A DNA stretch of 64,000 nt from Pseudomonas bubulae. Lineage in GTDB: Bacteria; Pseudomonadota; Gammaproteobacteria; Pseudomonadales; Pseudomonadaceae. Every line of letters begins with the position of its first letter. The first letter of the stretch is position 1. The notes under the pieces are model-generated. The model made no database searches and was not told the DNA's origin. It worked only from the letters and a program-made list of their open reading frames with translations. The stretch lies in assembly GCF_037023725.1 (NCBI RefSeq), contig NZ_CP146077.1, positions 1,339,001 to 1,403,000 on the forward strand, in the 5' to 3' direction. Below are positions 7,979 to 17,403 of this stretch, piece by piece. Made by a program: the position numbers and the translations under genes.

Positions 7979-9874
7979 ATGACTCAGCCGATCCGCCTTA
8001 AAGACCACGAGAAAGACGCACGCCTTGTGCGCGGACGAGTCGTGGTCGGTGCGATTGTGGTCGTGACGCTGATTTGTGTGCTGCTCGCGCGGCTTTATTA
8101 CCTGCAGGTGGTGCAGTACGACTACCACTCCACCTTGTCAGAGAACAACCGGGTGCATGTGCAGCCGATCCCGCCTACCCGCGGTCTGATTTTTGACCGT
8201 AATGGCGTGGTGATCGCAGACAACCGCCCCAGCTTCAGCCTGAGCATGACCCGCGAACGCTCTGGTGACTGGCAGCAAGTGCTCGACGTTATTGTTGAAG
8301 TGTTGCAGCTTGCGCCTGAGGATCGCGCCCTGTTCGAAAAGCGCATGAAGCAGGGGCGGCGGCCGTTTGAGCCGGTGCCCATTCTGTTTGAGCTTAACGA
8401 AGAACAGATCGCCCGGATTGCCGTAAACCAGTTCCGCCTGCCCGGGGTTGAAGTGGTTGCGCAACTGGTGCGGCATTACCCTCAAGGCGCGCATTTTGCG
8501 CACTCGGTGGGTTACATGGGCCGGATCAACGAAAAAGAGCTTAAAACCCTCGATCCGGTCAATTACAGCGGCACCCACCATATCGGCAAAACCGGCATCG
8601 AACGTTTCTACGAAGCCGAGCTGCATGGCCAGGTGGGTTACGAAGAAGTCGAAACCAATGCCCGTGGCCGCGTGTTGCGAGTACTCAAGCGCACCGACCC
8701 GATCCCTGGCAAAGACATCGTACTCAGCCTCGATATCAAACTGCAGGAAGCAGCTGAAGAGGCGCTGGCAGGGCGTCGTGGTGCAGTGGTGGCACTCAAC
8801 CCGATGACGGGGGAAGTGCTGGCCATGGTCAGCCAGCCGAGTTTTGACCCCAATCTGTTCGTGACCGGCATCAGCTTCAAGGCCTATGCCGAGCTGCGTG
8901 ATTCGATAGACCGACCATTGTTCAACCGCATCCTGCGCGGCCTGTATCCGCCGGGCTCGACGATCAAGCCTGCAGTGGCGATTGCCGGCCTGGACAGCGG
9001 CGTGATCACCGGCTCCTCGCGGGTGTATGACCCCGGCTATTACCAGCTGCCCAATTACGATCACAAATACCGTAACTGGAACCGTAGCGGTGATGGCTAC
9101 GTCGATCTGGATACCGCAATCATGCGCTCCAACGACACCTATTTTTATGATCTGGCCCACAAGCTGGGGATTGACCGTCTGTCGAGCTACATGAACCAGT
9201 TCGGTATCGGCCGCAAGGTCTCGCTGGACATGTTCGAAGAGTCCGCCGGGCTGATGCCGTCCCGCGAGTGGAAACGTGCCACCCGACGCCAGGCCTGGTT
9301 CCCGGGCGAGACGCTGATTCTGGGGATTGGCCAGGGCTATATGCAGTCCACCCCCTTGCAACTGGCCCAGGCCACCGCGTTGATCGCCAGCAAAGGCAAG
9401 TGGATCCGTCCGCACCTGGCCAAGACCATCGAGGGCGTACCGCCGGTGGACCCGGACCCGGTGCCGGATATTGTCCTGCGTGACCCGTCCAACTGGGCCA
9501 AGGTCAACCACGGCATGCAGCAAGTGGTGCATGGCGCTCGCGGCACGGCGCGGGTGGCGGGCGTTGGCGCGCAATACCTGATTGCCGGCAAGAGCGGTAC
9601 GGCCCAGGTGGTGGCGATCAAGCAGGGCGAAAAATACGACCGTTCCAAGGTGCAGGAGCGTCACCGCGACCACGCCTTGTTCGTCGGCTTCGCGCCGGCC
9701 AACAACCCGCAGATCACCGTCTCGGTGATGATTGAAAACGGCGAAGCCGGCAGTCGTGTCGCCTCGCCCGTGGTGCGCAAGGTCATGGATGCCTGGTTGC
9801 TGGGTGAAGACGGCAAACTCAAACCCGAGTACGGCGGCCCCGTAAAGGCAGAGGTTCCGGCCAATGATGAGTAA
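7979..9874 (+). CDS. mrdA: Penicillin-binding protein 2 (elongasome transpeptidase)
   Basis: 631 residues, the usual PBP2 length. One transmembrane helix (about residues 22-45), a dimerisation/pedestal domain with PPTRGLIFDRNG, then the transpeptidase domain with SxxK as STIK at 327-330, SxN as SND near 384 and the KSG triad (GKSGTAQ) near 543. It crosslinks peptidoglycan during lateral elongation and partners RodA, whose gene overlaps its 3' end by 11 bp. Confidence 0.97.
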   Translation: MTQPIRLKDHEKDARLVRGRVVVGAIVVVTLICVLLARLYYLQVVQYDYHSTLSENNRVHVQPIPPTRGLIFDRNGVVIADNRPSFSLSMTRERSGDWQQVLDVIVEVLQLAPEDRALFEKRMKQGRRPFEPVPILFELNEEQIARIAVNQFRLPGVEVVAQLVRHYPQGAHFAHSVGYMGRINEKELKTLDPVNYSGTHHIGKTGIERFYEAELHGQVGYEEVETNARGRVLRVLKRTDPIPGKDIVLSLDIKLQEAAEEALAGRRGAVVALNPMTGEVLAMVSQPSFDPNLFVTGISFKAYAELRDSIDRPLFNRILRGLYPPGSTIKPAVAIAGLDSGVITGSSRVYDPGYYQLPNYDHKYRNWNRSGDGYVDLDTAIMRSNDTYFYDLAHKLGIDRLSSYMNQFGIGRKVSLDMFEESAGLMPSREWKRATRRQAWFPGETLILGIGQGYMQSTPLQLAQATALIASKGKWIRPHLAKTIEGVPPVDPDPVPDIVLRDPSNWAKVNHGMQQVVHGARGTARVAGVGAQYLIAGKSGTAQVVAIKQGEKYDRSKVQERHRDHALFVGFAPANNPQITVSVMIENGEAGSRVASPVVRKVMDAWLLGEDGKLKPEYGGPVKAEVPANDE

Positions 9875-11009
9875 TTTTGACCGCATCCTCTCCAGTGAGG
9901 ACGTGATGCGTCGCCGTGCCACGCTGCTTCAGCGTTTGCATATCGATGGCCCGCTGCTGATTCTGCTGCTGACCCTGGCGGCTGGCAGCCTGTTTGTACT
10001 GTATTCGGCCAGCGGCAAAAGCTGGGACTTGCTGAGCAAACAGGCGACTTCGTTCGGTATCGGGCTGGTATCGATGTTTATCATCGCCCAGCTGGAACCG
10101 CGATTCATGGCACGCTGGGTACCGATCGGCTATCTGATCGGGGTGATGTTGCTGGTGGTGGTGGATGTCATGGGCCACAACGCCATGGGCGCCACTCGCT
10201 GGATCAATATCCCCGGGGTGATTCGCTTTCAGCCCTCCGAGTTCATGAAAATCCTGATGCCCGCGACCATCGCCTGGTACCTGTCCAAGCGAACCTTGCC
10301 GCCGCAACTCAAGCATGTGGCGGTCAGCCTGATGCTTATCGGGGTGCCTTTTGCCCTGATTGTGCGCCAGCCCGACCTGGGTACGGCGCTGCTGGTACTG
10401 GCAGGCGGTGCATTTGTATTGTTCATGGGCGGTCTGCGCTGGCGCTGGATCCTCAGCGTACTGGCAGCGACGGTTCCAGTGGCGGTGGCCATGTGGATCT
10501 TCGTGATGCACGACTATCAGAAGCAGCGCGTGCTGACCTTCCTCGACCCTGAAAGCGACCCGCTGGGCACTGGCTGGAACATTATCCAGTCCAAGGCCGC
10601 GATTGGTTCGGGCGGGGTGTTCGGCAAGGGCTGGCTACTGGGTACCCAGTCGCACCTGGACTTCCTGCCCGAGAGCCATACCGACTTCATCATCGCGGTG
10701 ATGGGCGAAGAGTTCGGTCTGGTCGGCATTTGCGCGCTGCTGCTTATTTATCTGTTGTTGATTGGTCGTGGCCTGGTGATCACCGCCCAGGCCCAGACCC
10801 TGTTCGGCAAATTGCTGGCAGGCAGCCTGACCATGACGTTTTTTGTTTATGTTTTCGTCAACATCGGTATGGTCAGTGGCCTGCTGCCGGTGGTGGGCGT
10901 GCCATTGCCCTTTATCAGTTACGGCGGCACTTCGCTCGTGACGCTGTTATCAGCGTTCGGGGTTTTGATGTCGATCCACACACATCGCAAGTGGATCGCA
11001 CAAGTTTGA
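9864..11009 (+). CDS. rodA: Rod-shape SEDS glycosyltransferase RodA
   Basis: 381 residues, polytopic, SEDS family. Conserved stretches include NAMGATRWI, FQPSEFMKI, RQPDLGTALL, LPESHTDFIIAVMGEEFGL and PLPFISYGGTSL. RodA polymerises lipid II glycan strands with PBP2 (mrdA, immediately upstream). The start overlaps mrdA by 11 bp with GAGG upstream; a tandem ATG one codon later is an equally possible start. Confidence 0.97.
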   Translation: MMSNFDRILSSEDVMRRRATLLQRLHIDGPLLILLLTLAAGSLFVLYSASGKSWDLLSKQATSFGIGLVSMFIIAQLEPRFMARWVPIGYLIGVMLLVVVDVMGHNAMGATRWINIPGVIRFQPSEFMKILMPATIAWYLSKRTLPPQLKHVAVSLMLIGVPFALIVRQPDLGTALLVLAGGAFVLFMGGLRWRWILSVLAATVPVAVAMWIFVMHDYQKQRVLTFLDPESDPLGTGWNIIQSKAAIGSGGVFGKGWLLGTQSHLDFLPESHTDFIIAVMGEEFGLVGICALLLIYLLLIGRGLVITAQAQTLFGKLLAGSLTMTFFVYVFVNIGMVSGLLPVVGVPLPFISYGGTSLVTLLSAFGVLMSIHTHRKWIAQV

Positions 11010-11026
11010 TTAAGGTGAATTATTCA

Positions 11027-12037
11027 ATGCAAGCAATGCGTGGCTGGGCTGCTCGATACGCGTCGTGGGTAGGCCTGCTGGGTCTGTTCGGGACCGCACA
11101 GGGTGCGCTGGCCGGTGACTACGAAGGCTCGCCCCAAGTGGCTGAGTTCGTAGGCGAAATGACCCGTGATTACGGATTTGCCGGCGAGCAGCTGATGGGC
11201 GTGTTCCGCGAAGCCGAGCGCAAGCAAAGCATCCTCGATGCCATTTCGCGCCCGGCCGAACGGGTCAAGCAGTGGAAAGAGTACGGCCCGATGTTTTTGA
11301 CCGACGCCCGCGTCGCCCGCGGTGTCGATTTCTGGCGCGAGCACGAAGCTGTTCTGGCCCGCGCCGAGCAGGAGTATGGCGTTCCGGCCCAGGTGATTGT
11401 GTCGATTATCGGCGTCGAAACCTTTTATGGTCGCAACACCGGTAACTACCGCGTGATCGATGCCTTGTCGACCCTGGGTTTCGATTACCCGCCCCGCGCC
11501 GAGTTTTTCCGCAAGGAACTGCGAGAGTTCCTGTTGCTGAGCCGCGAAGAACAGGTTGACCCGCTGACCCTGAAGGGTTCCTATGCCGGAGCCATGGGCT
11601 TGCCGCAGTTTATGCCGAGCAGCTTTCGCGCCTATGCCGTGGATTTCGACGGTGATGGCCATATCAATATCTGGAGCAACCCGGACGATGCCATCGGTAG
11701 CGTTGCCAGCTACTTCAAACGTCATGGCTGGGTAGCCGGTGAGCCGGTGGTGATTCGCGCCGATGTGACCGGTGATCGCGCCGATGAAGGCCTGACCCAG
11801 GGCATTGAACCGGTCAAGACCGTCGGGGAGTTGCGAGCGCTGGGCTGGTCGAGTCATGATGCGCTGCGCGACGATATGCCGGTCACGGCGTTCCGTCTGG
11901 AAGGCGCCGATGGCCCTGAGTACTGGATGGGCCTGAAAAACTTTTATGCGATCACACGCTATAACCGAAGCGTGATGTACGCCATGGCAGTGCATCAACT
12001 GTCCGATCTGCTGGTTCAAGCACGGGGCAACAAGTAA
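11027..12037 (+). CDS. mltB: Soluble periplasmic lytic transglycosylase, MltB family (SltB1 type)
   Basis: 336 residues. A signal peptide (residues 1-29, ending ALA) with no lipobox points to a soluble periplasmic enzyme, as in P. aeruginosa SltB1 at the same locus. The family-3 catalytic Glu is E131 in VSIIGVETFYG; GAMGLPQFMPSSF and DFDGDGHINIWSNPDDAIGSVA (metal-binding-like) follow. It cleaves the MurNAc-GlcNAc bond to 1,6-anhydro products. The start at 11027 is preceded by AAGGTGA; the frame open upstream lies inside rodA. Its stop overlaps the rlpA start (TAATG). Confidence 0.95.
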   Translation: MQAMRGWAARYASWVGLLGLFGTAQGALAGDYEGSPQVAEFVGEMTRDYGFAGEQLMGVFREAERKQSILDAISRPAERVKQWKEYGPMFLTDARVARGVDFWREHEAVLARAEQEYGVPAQVIVSIIGVETFYGRNTGNYRVIDALSTLGFDYPPRAEFFRKELREFLLLSREEQVDPLTLKGSYAGAMGLPQFMPSSFRAYAVDFDGDGHINIWSNPDDAIGSVASYFKRHGWVAGEPVVIRADVTGDRADEGLTQGIEPVKTVGELRALGWSSHDALRDDMPVTAFRLEGADGPEYWMGLKNFYAITRYNRSVMYAMAVHQLSDLLVQARGNK

Positions 12038-13026
12038 TGCCGTTTCTAGCGACCCGTACACCTTTGAAACTCGCCGCCTGCGCCGCTGTTGCGTTGCTGC
12101 TGGTGAGCTGCTCGAGCAGTCGCTCGACGCCCCCGCAAACATCGACCGCGGTCAGTTCCAAGCCGGGCCTGGATATCAACCGTGCCCACAAGGACGGTGC
12201 GCCGTGGTGGGATGTTGACGTTTCGCGCATCCCCGACGCCACGCCGACCCTGCACACCGGGCCTTACAAGGCGGCGCCGTACTCGGTGCTGGGCAAGACC
12301 TATTTCCCGATGCAAGAGTCCAAGACCTATGTGGCCTCGGGCACCGCGTCCTGGTACGGCACCAAGTTTCACGGCCAGAACACCGCCAATGGCGAGGTCT
12401 ATGACCTGTACGGCATGAGCGCGGCGCACAAGACTTTGCCGCTGCCCAGCTACGTCAAGGTGACCAACCTGGATAACGGCAAGGCCGTGATCCTGCGCGT
12501 CAACGACCGTGGCCCGTTTTATTCGGATCGTATTATCGACTTGTCCTACGCTGCTGCCAAAAAGCTCGGCTATGCCGAAACCGGTACGGCCCGGGTCAAG
12601 GTTGAAGGTATTGACCCTCAGGCCTGGTGGGCTCAGCGCGGTCGCCCTGCGCCGCTGATGCTCAACGAACCGAAAGTGGCCCAGAACACCGCCCCGACCG
12701 TGTCCACCGGCAAGGTTGAGCAATGGACGCCGCCCGCACAGCAGCATGCTGCCGATGTGGTTCCGGTCAGTCCAATGGCCAAGGGCCAGGGTACCTACCT
12801 TCAGGTCGGTGCCTTTGCCAATCCGGACGCTGCCGAGTTGCTTCGTTCCAAACTCAGTGGCATGGTCAGTACCCCCGTGTTTATCAGTTCGATTGTGCGC
12901 AATCAGCAAACCTTGCATCGTGTACGCATGGGGCCAATAGCCTCGGCGGGTGAGGTGGCACAAACACAAAACAGCGTGCGCCTGGCCAATCTGGGCCAGC
13001 CGAGCGTTGTGACGTCGGATCAGTAA
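12037..13026 (+). CDS. rlpA: Septal ring lytic transglycosylase lipoprotein RlpA
   Basis: 329 residues. The N-terminus ends in lipobox LVSC, so it is an outer-membrane lipoprotein. A double-psi beta-barrel follows (SGTASWYGTKFHGQNTANGE ... VNDRGPF), which in Pseudomonas RlpA cleaves glycan strands lacking stem peptides. The C-terminal ~75 residues are a SPOR domain (GTYLQVGAFANPDAAE) for binding denuded septal glycan. Start codon overlaps the upstream stop, indicating coupling to mltB. Confidence 0.95.
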   Translation: MPFLATRTPLKLAACAAVALLLVSCSSSRSTPPQTSTAVSSKPGLDINRAHKDGAPWWDVDVSRIPDATPTLHTGPYKAAPYSVLGKTYFPMQESKTYVASGTASWYGTKFHGQNTANGEVYDLYGMSAAHKTLPLPSYVKVTNLDNGKAVILRVNDRGPFYSDRIIDLSYAAAKKLGYAETGTARVKVEGIDPQAWWAQRGRPAPLMLNEPKVAQNTAPTVSTGKVEQWTPPAQQHAADVVPVSPMAKGQGTYLQVGAFANPDAAELLRSKLSGMVSTPVFISSIVRNQQTLHRVRMGPIASAGEVAQTQNSVRLANLGQPSVVTSDQ

Positions 13027-13040
13027 CACCGAACAAAGCG

Positions 13041-13066
13041 TTGGGCCCTGAGCAGTCGGGGCCCAA
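13041..13066 (+). terminator. Hairpin after rlpA, possible terminator
   Basis: TTGGGCCC and GGGCCCAA form a perfect 8-bp stem with a 10-nt loop, 15 bp past the rlpA stop. There is no T-run after it, so termination is uncertain; it could instead protect the mRNA end. Confidence 0.35.
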
Positions 13067-13202
13067 ACGCAGTTGCAGAGGTCAAGAATAAAAGCCCTTC
13101 CAGGGGCCGGGACTGCAACTGAATACGCGGCAGTCAGTCAAACGACTGCCTGTACAGTTTTGCCCGCGAGGGTAAGTTTCCATTAACAACTTCGAGAGAC
13201 GG

Positions 13203-14360
13203 ATGAACATCACCACCTTTGCCAAACGCCTGTGCCTGCTAGTACCGCTGATCGTCACTCCTGCCGCCTGGGCAGTCGAGATGATGCCGTCGCCACCACA
13301 ACTTGCAGCCAAGTCCTATGTTCTGATGGATGCCAGCAGCGGTAACGTGCTGGTCGAGAACAACGGCGACCAGCGTCTGCCGCCAGCCAGCCTGACCAAG
13401 CTGATGACCGCTTACATCGCGACTCTGGAAATCCGTCGTGGCCAGATCGGCGAAAACGACCCGGTAACTGTCAGCGAAAACGCATGGCGCACCGGTGGTT
13501 CGCGGATGTTCATCAAGGTCGGCACCCAGGTGTCGGTCAGCGACCTGCTGCATGGCATCATCATCCAGTCGGGTAACGACGCCAGCGTCGCCCTGTCCGA
13601 GCACATTGCCGGCAGCGAAGACGCTTTTGCCGACATGATGAACAAGACCGCCGGTGAGCTGGGCATGTCCAACAGCCACTTCATGAACCCGACCGGCCTG
13701 CCGAATCCGGATCACTACTCGTCGGCTCACGACATGTCGTTGCTGGCTCGCGCCATCATCCACGAAGACCCGACTCACTACGCGATCTACTCGCAGAAAG
13801 AGTTCTTCTGGAACGGTATCAAGCAGCCTAACCGCAACCTGTTGTTGTGGCGCGACAAAACCGTTGATGGTCTGAAAACCGGTCACACCGACGAAGCCGG
13901 CTATTGCATGGTGTCTTCGGCCGTACGTGATGGCATGCGCCTGATCGCCGTGGTGTTCGGCACCAACAGTGAAGCGGCCCGTGCTGCAGAGACCCAGAAG
14001 CTGCTGACCTACGGTTTCCGTTTCTTCGAAACCCAGACCTTCTACCAGAAGGGCACCGAGCTGGCTCAGGCTCCGGTCTGGAAAGGCACCACCAACCAGG
14101 TCAAGGCTGGCCTGGCGGATGACCTGACCATGACCCTGCCAAAAGGCCAACTGAAAAAGCTGGCTGCAAGCATGACCATGAACCCGCAACTGATGGCCCC
14201 TATCGCCAAAGGTGATGTGATCGGCAAGGTTGAGGTCAAACTTGACGACAAGGTTGTGCACAGTGCTGACCTGATCGCCCTTGAGCCCGTCGAGGAAGGT
14301 GGTATTTTCCGACGCGTGTGGGATAGCATCCGTCTATTCTTCTACGGGCTGTTCAACTGA
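13203..14360 (+). CDS. dacA: D-alanyl-D-alanine carboxypeptidase (PBP5/6 type)
   Basis: 385 residues with a cleavable signal peptide (to about residue 24). Class C low-molecular-mass PBP motifs are SLTK (S63-K66), SGN (123-125) and KTG (225-227). A C-terminal beta domain and a final amphipathic helix (RRVWDSIRLFFYGLF) anchor it to the inner membrane surface. It trims the terminal D-Ala from pentapeptide stems. A 176-bp gap separates it from rlpA, so it may have its own promoter. Confidence 0.96.
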   Translation: MNITTFAKRLCLLVPLIVTPAAWAVEMMPSPPQLAAKSYVLMDASSGNVLVENNGDQRLPPASLTKLMTAYIATLEIRRGQIGENDPVTVSENAWRTGGSRMFIKVGTQVSVSDLLHGIIIQSGNDASVALSEHIAGSEDAFADMMNKTAGELGMSNSHFMNPTGLPNPDHYSSAHDMSLLARAIIHEDPTHYAIYSQKEFFWNGIKQPNRNLLLWRDKTVDGLKTGHTDEAGYCMVSSAVRDGMRLIAVVFGTNSEAARAAETQKLLTYGFRFFETQTFYQKGTELAQAPVWKGTTNQVKAGLADDLTMTLPKGQLKKLAASMTMNPQLMAPIAKGDVIGKVEVKLDDKVVHSADLIALEPVEEGGIFRRVWDSIRLFFYGLFN

Positions 14361-14378
14361 TTGCACCCACCTGTGTGA

Positions 14379-14401
14379 CCCCGCGCCTACCCTGCGCGGG
14401 G
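14379..14401 (+). terminator. GC-rich hairpin between dacA and ybeD
   Basis: CCCCGCGC and GCGCGGGG form a perfect 8-bp stem with a 7-nt loop, 19 bases after the dacA stop, followed by a T/G-rich rather than pure T stretch. Likely a partial terminator or mRNA-stabilising hairpin. Confidence 0.45.
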
Positions 14402-14439
14402 CCACCTTTGTTGTTCCGGGCTTACGAGGCCAATACGCC

Positions 14440-14715
14440 ATGAGCGATACCGAAGTAAAGGCGCCAAAGATCGAATTCCCCAACGTGGATTACCCGGTTA
14501 AGGTGATCAGCGACACGGGTGTGGGCAATAAGGACAAAATCATCGATATCGTCAAGAAACACGCGACGGTCAACGATGATCGTGTCGATGAGCGCCAGAG
14601 CACCAACGGCAAGTACACGACGATCCAGCTGCATATCGTGGCAACTGATCAGGATCAGCTCTACAACATCAACAGCGAATTGCGAGCCACCGGCTTCGTA
14701 CATATGGTGTTGTGA
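14440..14715 (+). CDS. ybeD: DUF493 (YbeD) family protein
   Basis: 91 residues of the YbeD/DUF493 family, an ACT-like small fold ([13 protein letters not shown], a central [19 protein letters not shown] and a C-terminal FVHMVL). Its role is unknown, but it is consistently placed just before lipB, suggesting a link to lipoylation. The start at 14440 has GAGG about ten bases upstream; the longer open frame would begin inside dacA. It overlaps lipB by one base (TGATG). Confidence 0.9.
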   Translation: MSDTEVKAPKIEFPNVDYPVKVISDTGVGNKDKIIDIVKKHATVNDDRVDERQSTNGKYTTIQLHIVATDQDQLYNINSELRATGFVHMVL

Positions 14716-15368
14716 TGTCGCAGGTCTTGGGTATTCGTGAGCTGGGCCAGCTTGATTACGAGCGCACCTGGCTGGCGATGCAGCGTTTCACCGATGAGCG
14801 CAAGCTTGTGCCGGACACGCAAGACGAAGTCTGGCTGGTGCAGCACCCGCCGGTGTTTACCCAAGGCCAGGCAGGCAAGGCCGAGCATCTGCTGCTACCG
14901 GGAGATATCCCGGTGGTGAAGTCGGATCGCGGTGGCCAGGTGACCTACCACGGCCCCGGCCAATTGGTTGCCTACCTGATGCTCGATGTGCGCCGGCTGG
15001 GCTATGGCGTACGTGAGCTGGTCACGCGGATGGAACAGTGCCTGATCGACTTGCTCGCCAGCTATGGCGTGAGCGCTGCAGCCAAGGCCGATGCGCCGGG
15101 CGTGTATGTCGATGGCGCGAAAATCGCCTCTTTGGGCCTGCGGATCCGCAATGGCTGCTCTTTCCACGGCCTGGCCCTGAATGTGGACATGGACCTGGAA
15201 CCGTTTCGACGGATTAACCCCTGTGGCTATGCGGGGCTGGCGATGACCCAGCTGCGTGACCATGCAGGGCCGATTGAATTTGCCGAGGTTGGTGCCCGGC
15301 TGCGCTCGCAGCTCGTCAAACACCTCGACTATGCTGAGCAGACGACCCTGACGGGCGGAATCGATTGA
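14715..15368 (+). CDS. lipB: Octanoyl-[acyl carrier protein]:protein transferase
   Basis: 217 residues. Signatures are [28 protein letters not shown] (catalytic Lys) and [13 protein letters not shown] (catalytic Cys). LipB moves octanoate from ACP onto lipoyl domains, the step before LipA. Start chosen at ATG 14715, which overlaps the ybeD stop; a GTG at 14712 is an alternative. lipA starts two bases after its stop. Confidence 0.96.
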   Translation: MSQVLGIRELGQLDYERTWLAMQRFTDERKLVPDTQDEVWLVQHPPVFTQGQAGKAEHLLLPGDIPVVKSDRGGQVTYHGPGQLVAYLMLDVRRLGYGVRELVTRMEQCLIDLLASYGVSAAAKADAPGVYVDGAKIASLGLRIRNGCSFHGLALNVDMDLEPFRRINPCGYAGLAMTQLRDHAGPIEFAEVGARLRSQLVKHLDYAEQTTLTGGID

Positions 15369-15369
15369 T

Positions 15370-16410
15370 ATGACTACTGCGCAAGACGCTGTTCAAACCC
15401 TGATCCCAACGCTGGATATCTCAGAACGTGCGGCCCGCGCCAGCGAGGCCCGTTCCAAGGTTGAGACCGGCGTCAAGTTGCGCGGTGCCGAGAAGGTTGC
15501 GCGTATCCCGGTAAAGATCATTCCGACCACCGAACTGCCGAAGAAGCCTGACTGGATTCGCGTACGCATTCCGGTTTCTCCGGAAGTCGACCGTATCAAG
15601 TCCCTGCTGCGTAAGCACAAGCTGCACAGCGTGTGCGAAGAAGCCTCCTGCCCGAACCTGGGCGAATGCTTCTCGGGCGGTACCGCGACCTTCATGATCA
15701 TGGGTGACATCTGCACCCGTCGTTGCCCGTTCTGTGACGTGGGCCACGGCCGACCGAAGCCACTGGACACCAATGAGCCGGAAAGCCTGGCGATTGCCAT
15801 CGCTGATCTGCGCCTGAAGTACGTGGTGATCACCTCGGTAGACCGCGATGACCTGCGTGACGGTGGTGCCCAGCACTTTGCCGACTGCATTCGCGAAATC
15901 CGCAAACTGTCGCCGGGCGTGCTGCTCGAAACACTTGTTCCGGACTACCGTGGGCGCATGGATGTTGCGCTTGAAATCACCGCAGCCGAGCCGCCGGACG
16001 TATTCAACCACAACCTCGAAACTGTGCCGCGCCTGTACAAGGCTGCGCGTCCGGGCTCCGATTACCAGTGGTCGCTGACCCTGCTGCAACGTTTCAAGCA
16101 GATGATGCCGCACATTCCGACCAAGTCGGGCCTGATGCTGGGGCTGGGCGAGACAGACGAGGAAGTGATCGAAGTGATGAAGCGCATGCGCGAACATGAC
16201 ATCGACATGCTGACCCTGGGTCAGTACCTGCAACCGTCACGCAACCACTTGCCGGTCCAGCGTTTCGTACACCCGGACACCTTCGCGTGGTTTGCCGAGG
16301 AAGGCTACAAAATGGGCTTTAAAAACGTGGCATCCGGTCCGCTGGTACGTTCTTCGTACCACGCTGATGAACAAGCCAAGCTGGTCAAATCCATGCTGGT
16401 GAGTGCCTGA
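15370..16410 (+). CDS. lipA: Lipoyl synthase (radical SAM)
   Basis: 346 residues with both iron-sulfur sites: the auxiliary cluster Cys in [12 protein letters not shown] (C89, C94, C100) and the radical-SAM CxxxCxxC (C115, C119, C122 in CTRRCPFCD). It inserts two sulfur atoms into octanoyl-lysine on pyruvate and 2-oxoglutarate dehydrogenase and glycine cleavage H protein. The C-terminal RSSYHADEQ, which carries the Ser ligand, is intact. Confidence 0.97.
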   Translation: MTTAQDAVQTLIPTLDISERAARASEARSKVETGVKLRGAEKVARIPVKIIPTTELPKKPDWIRVRIPVSPEVDRIKSLLRKHKLHSVCEEASCPNLGECFSGGTATFMIMGDICTRRCPFCDVGHGRPKPLDTNEPESLAIAIADLRLKYVVITSVDRDDLRDGGAQHFADCIREIRKLSPGVLLETLVPDYRGRMDVALEITAAEPPDVFNHNLETVPRLYKAARPGSDYQWSLTLLQRFKQMMPHIPTKSGLMLGLGETDEEVIEVMKRMREHDIDMLTLGQYLQPSRNHLPVQRFVHPDTFAWFAEEGYKMGFKNVASGPLVRSSYHADEQAKLVKSMLVSA

Positions 16411-16414
16411 CTCC

Positions 16415-17365
16415 ATGACTAACCGGCTCACCGCGCCAGTGTCCTTCAAGGCCCATAGCGCGGTGCCCGCGTTGCCCGCTGGCGGGGTGGTCGCCCTGAT
16501 CGCCCCGGCAGGCCCTGCCGAACTTGACCTGAACCTCGCGACCCAATGGATGCATGCACGCGGCTATCAGCTGCGGGTCTATCCGGGGGTGTGGCAGCGG
16601 GAGGGTTATCTTGCCGGTTCTGATGCAGAGCGTTTACGCGACCTGCATGAGGCTTTTGCCGATGACAGCATTGATGCCATTTTCTGCCTGCGCGGCGGCT
16701 ATGGCAGCCCGCGCTTGCTCGATGGCATCGACTTTGAGCTGTTGCGTCGTCATCCCAAGCCGTTTGTCGGCTACAGCGATATCACCGCGTTGCATCTGGC
16801 GATCACTCGTTACGCGGGCTTTGTGACCTTTCACGGGCCAATGGTGAACGCTGATCTGCTGGGCAACAAACAACCGCCTACCGAAACTTCATTGCTGCGT
16901 ATGCTCGGCGGGCAACAGCCGCCCGTGCTGGAGCATCCCGCGGCCTGGCCGTTGACGACCATTGCCCCGGGCTGCGCCAGTGGCCGTTTGCTGGGTGGCA
17001 ATCTGTCGATGATCTGCGCGGTGATGGGCACGGCGTTTGAACTGGACAGCGAAGACATCATCCTGTTTATCGAAGACGTCAACGAACCGTTGTACCGGGT
17101 CGACCGTCTGCTGACGCATTTGCGCCTGGCGGGCAAGCTCGACAGGTTGCGCGGAGTGCTGGTGGGGGACGTGGCCGGAGTTGATGTTGCGGCGCTGGAG
17201 CGGTTGCTCACCCAGGAGCTGGGCGGTCTGGGTATTCCGGTGCTGGCCGGTTGGCGCAGCGGGCATTGCGATCCGAACCTGACCTTGCCGATGGGTGCGC
17301 AGGTCAGGCTGGATGCTGATCAGCAGTTGCTGGTGCTTGAGCAGGATGTAGTTGTAAGCGCCTGA
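16415..17365 (+). CDS. ldcA: LD-carboxypeptidase (S66 family)
   Basis: 316 residues. The S66 nucleophile motif appears as CLRGGYGSPRLL, followed by FVGYSDITALH, GCASGRLLGGNLSM and the late NLTLPMGAQ. It removes the terminal D-Ala from murein tetrapeptides during cell-wall recycling in the cytoplasm. The ATG at 16415 is preferred; a GTG at 16403 inside the lipA end is an alternative. Confidence 0.9.
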   Translation: MTNRLTAPVSFKAHSAVPALPAGGVVALIAPAGPAELDLNLATQWMHARGYQLRVYPGVWQREGYLAGSDAERLRDLHEAFADDSIDAIFCLRGGYGSPRLLDGIDFELLRRHPKPFVGYSDITALHLAITRYAGFVTFHGPMVNADLLGNKQPPTETSLLRMLGGQQPPVLEHPAAWPLTTIAPGCASGRLLGGNLSMICAVMGTAFELDSEDIILFIEDVNEPLYRVDRLLTHLRLAGKLDRLRGVLVGDVAGVDVAALERLLTQELGGLGIPVLAGWRSGHCDPNLTLPMGAQVRLDADQQLLVLEQDVVVSA

Positions 17366-17374
17366 ACCTGAAGC

Positions 17375-17395
17375 CCCTCTCCCATAGGGAGAGGG
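17375..17395. terminator. Hairpin between convergent ldcA and sltB3-like gene
   Basis: CCCTCTCCC and GGGAGAGGG make a perfect 9-bp stem with an ATA loop in the 38-bp gap between convergent genes. No T-run on either side, but the position suits a bidirectional terminator; the arms resemble the larger repeat at 24925. Confidence 0.4.
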
Positions 17396-17403
17396 TAGCA
17401 ACC

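Noticed and set aside
8138-9922. 594-aa minus-strand ORF opposite mrdA
   Set aside because: High-GC antisense shadow; the plus strand carries full PBP2 motifs and there is no recognisable domain on the minus strand.
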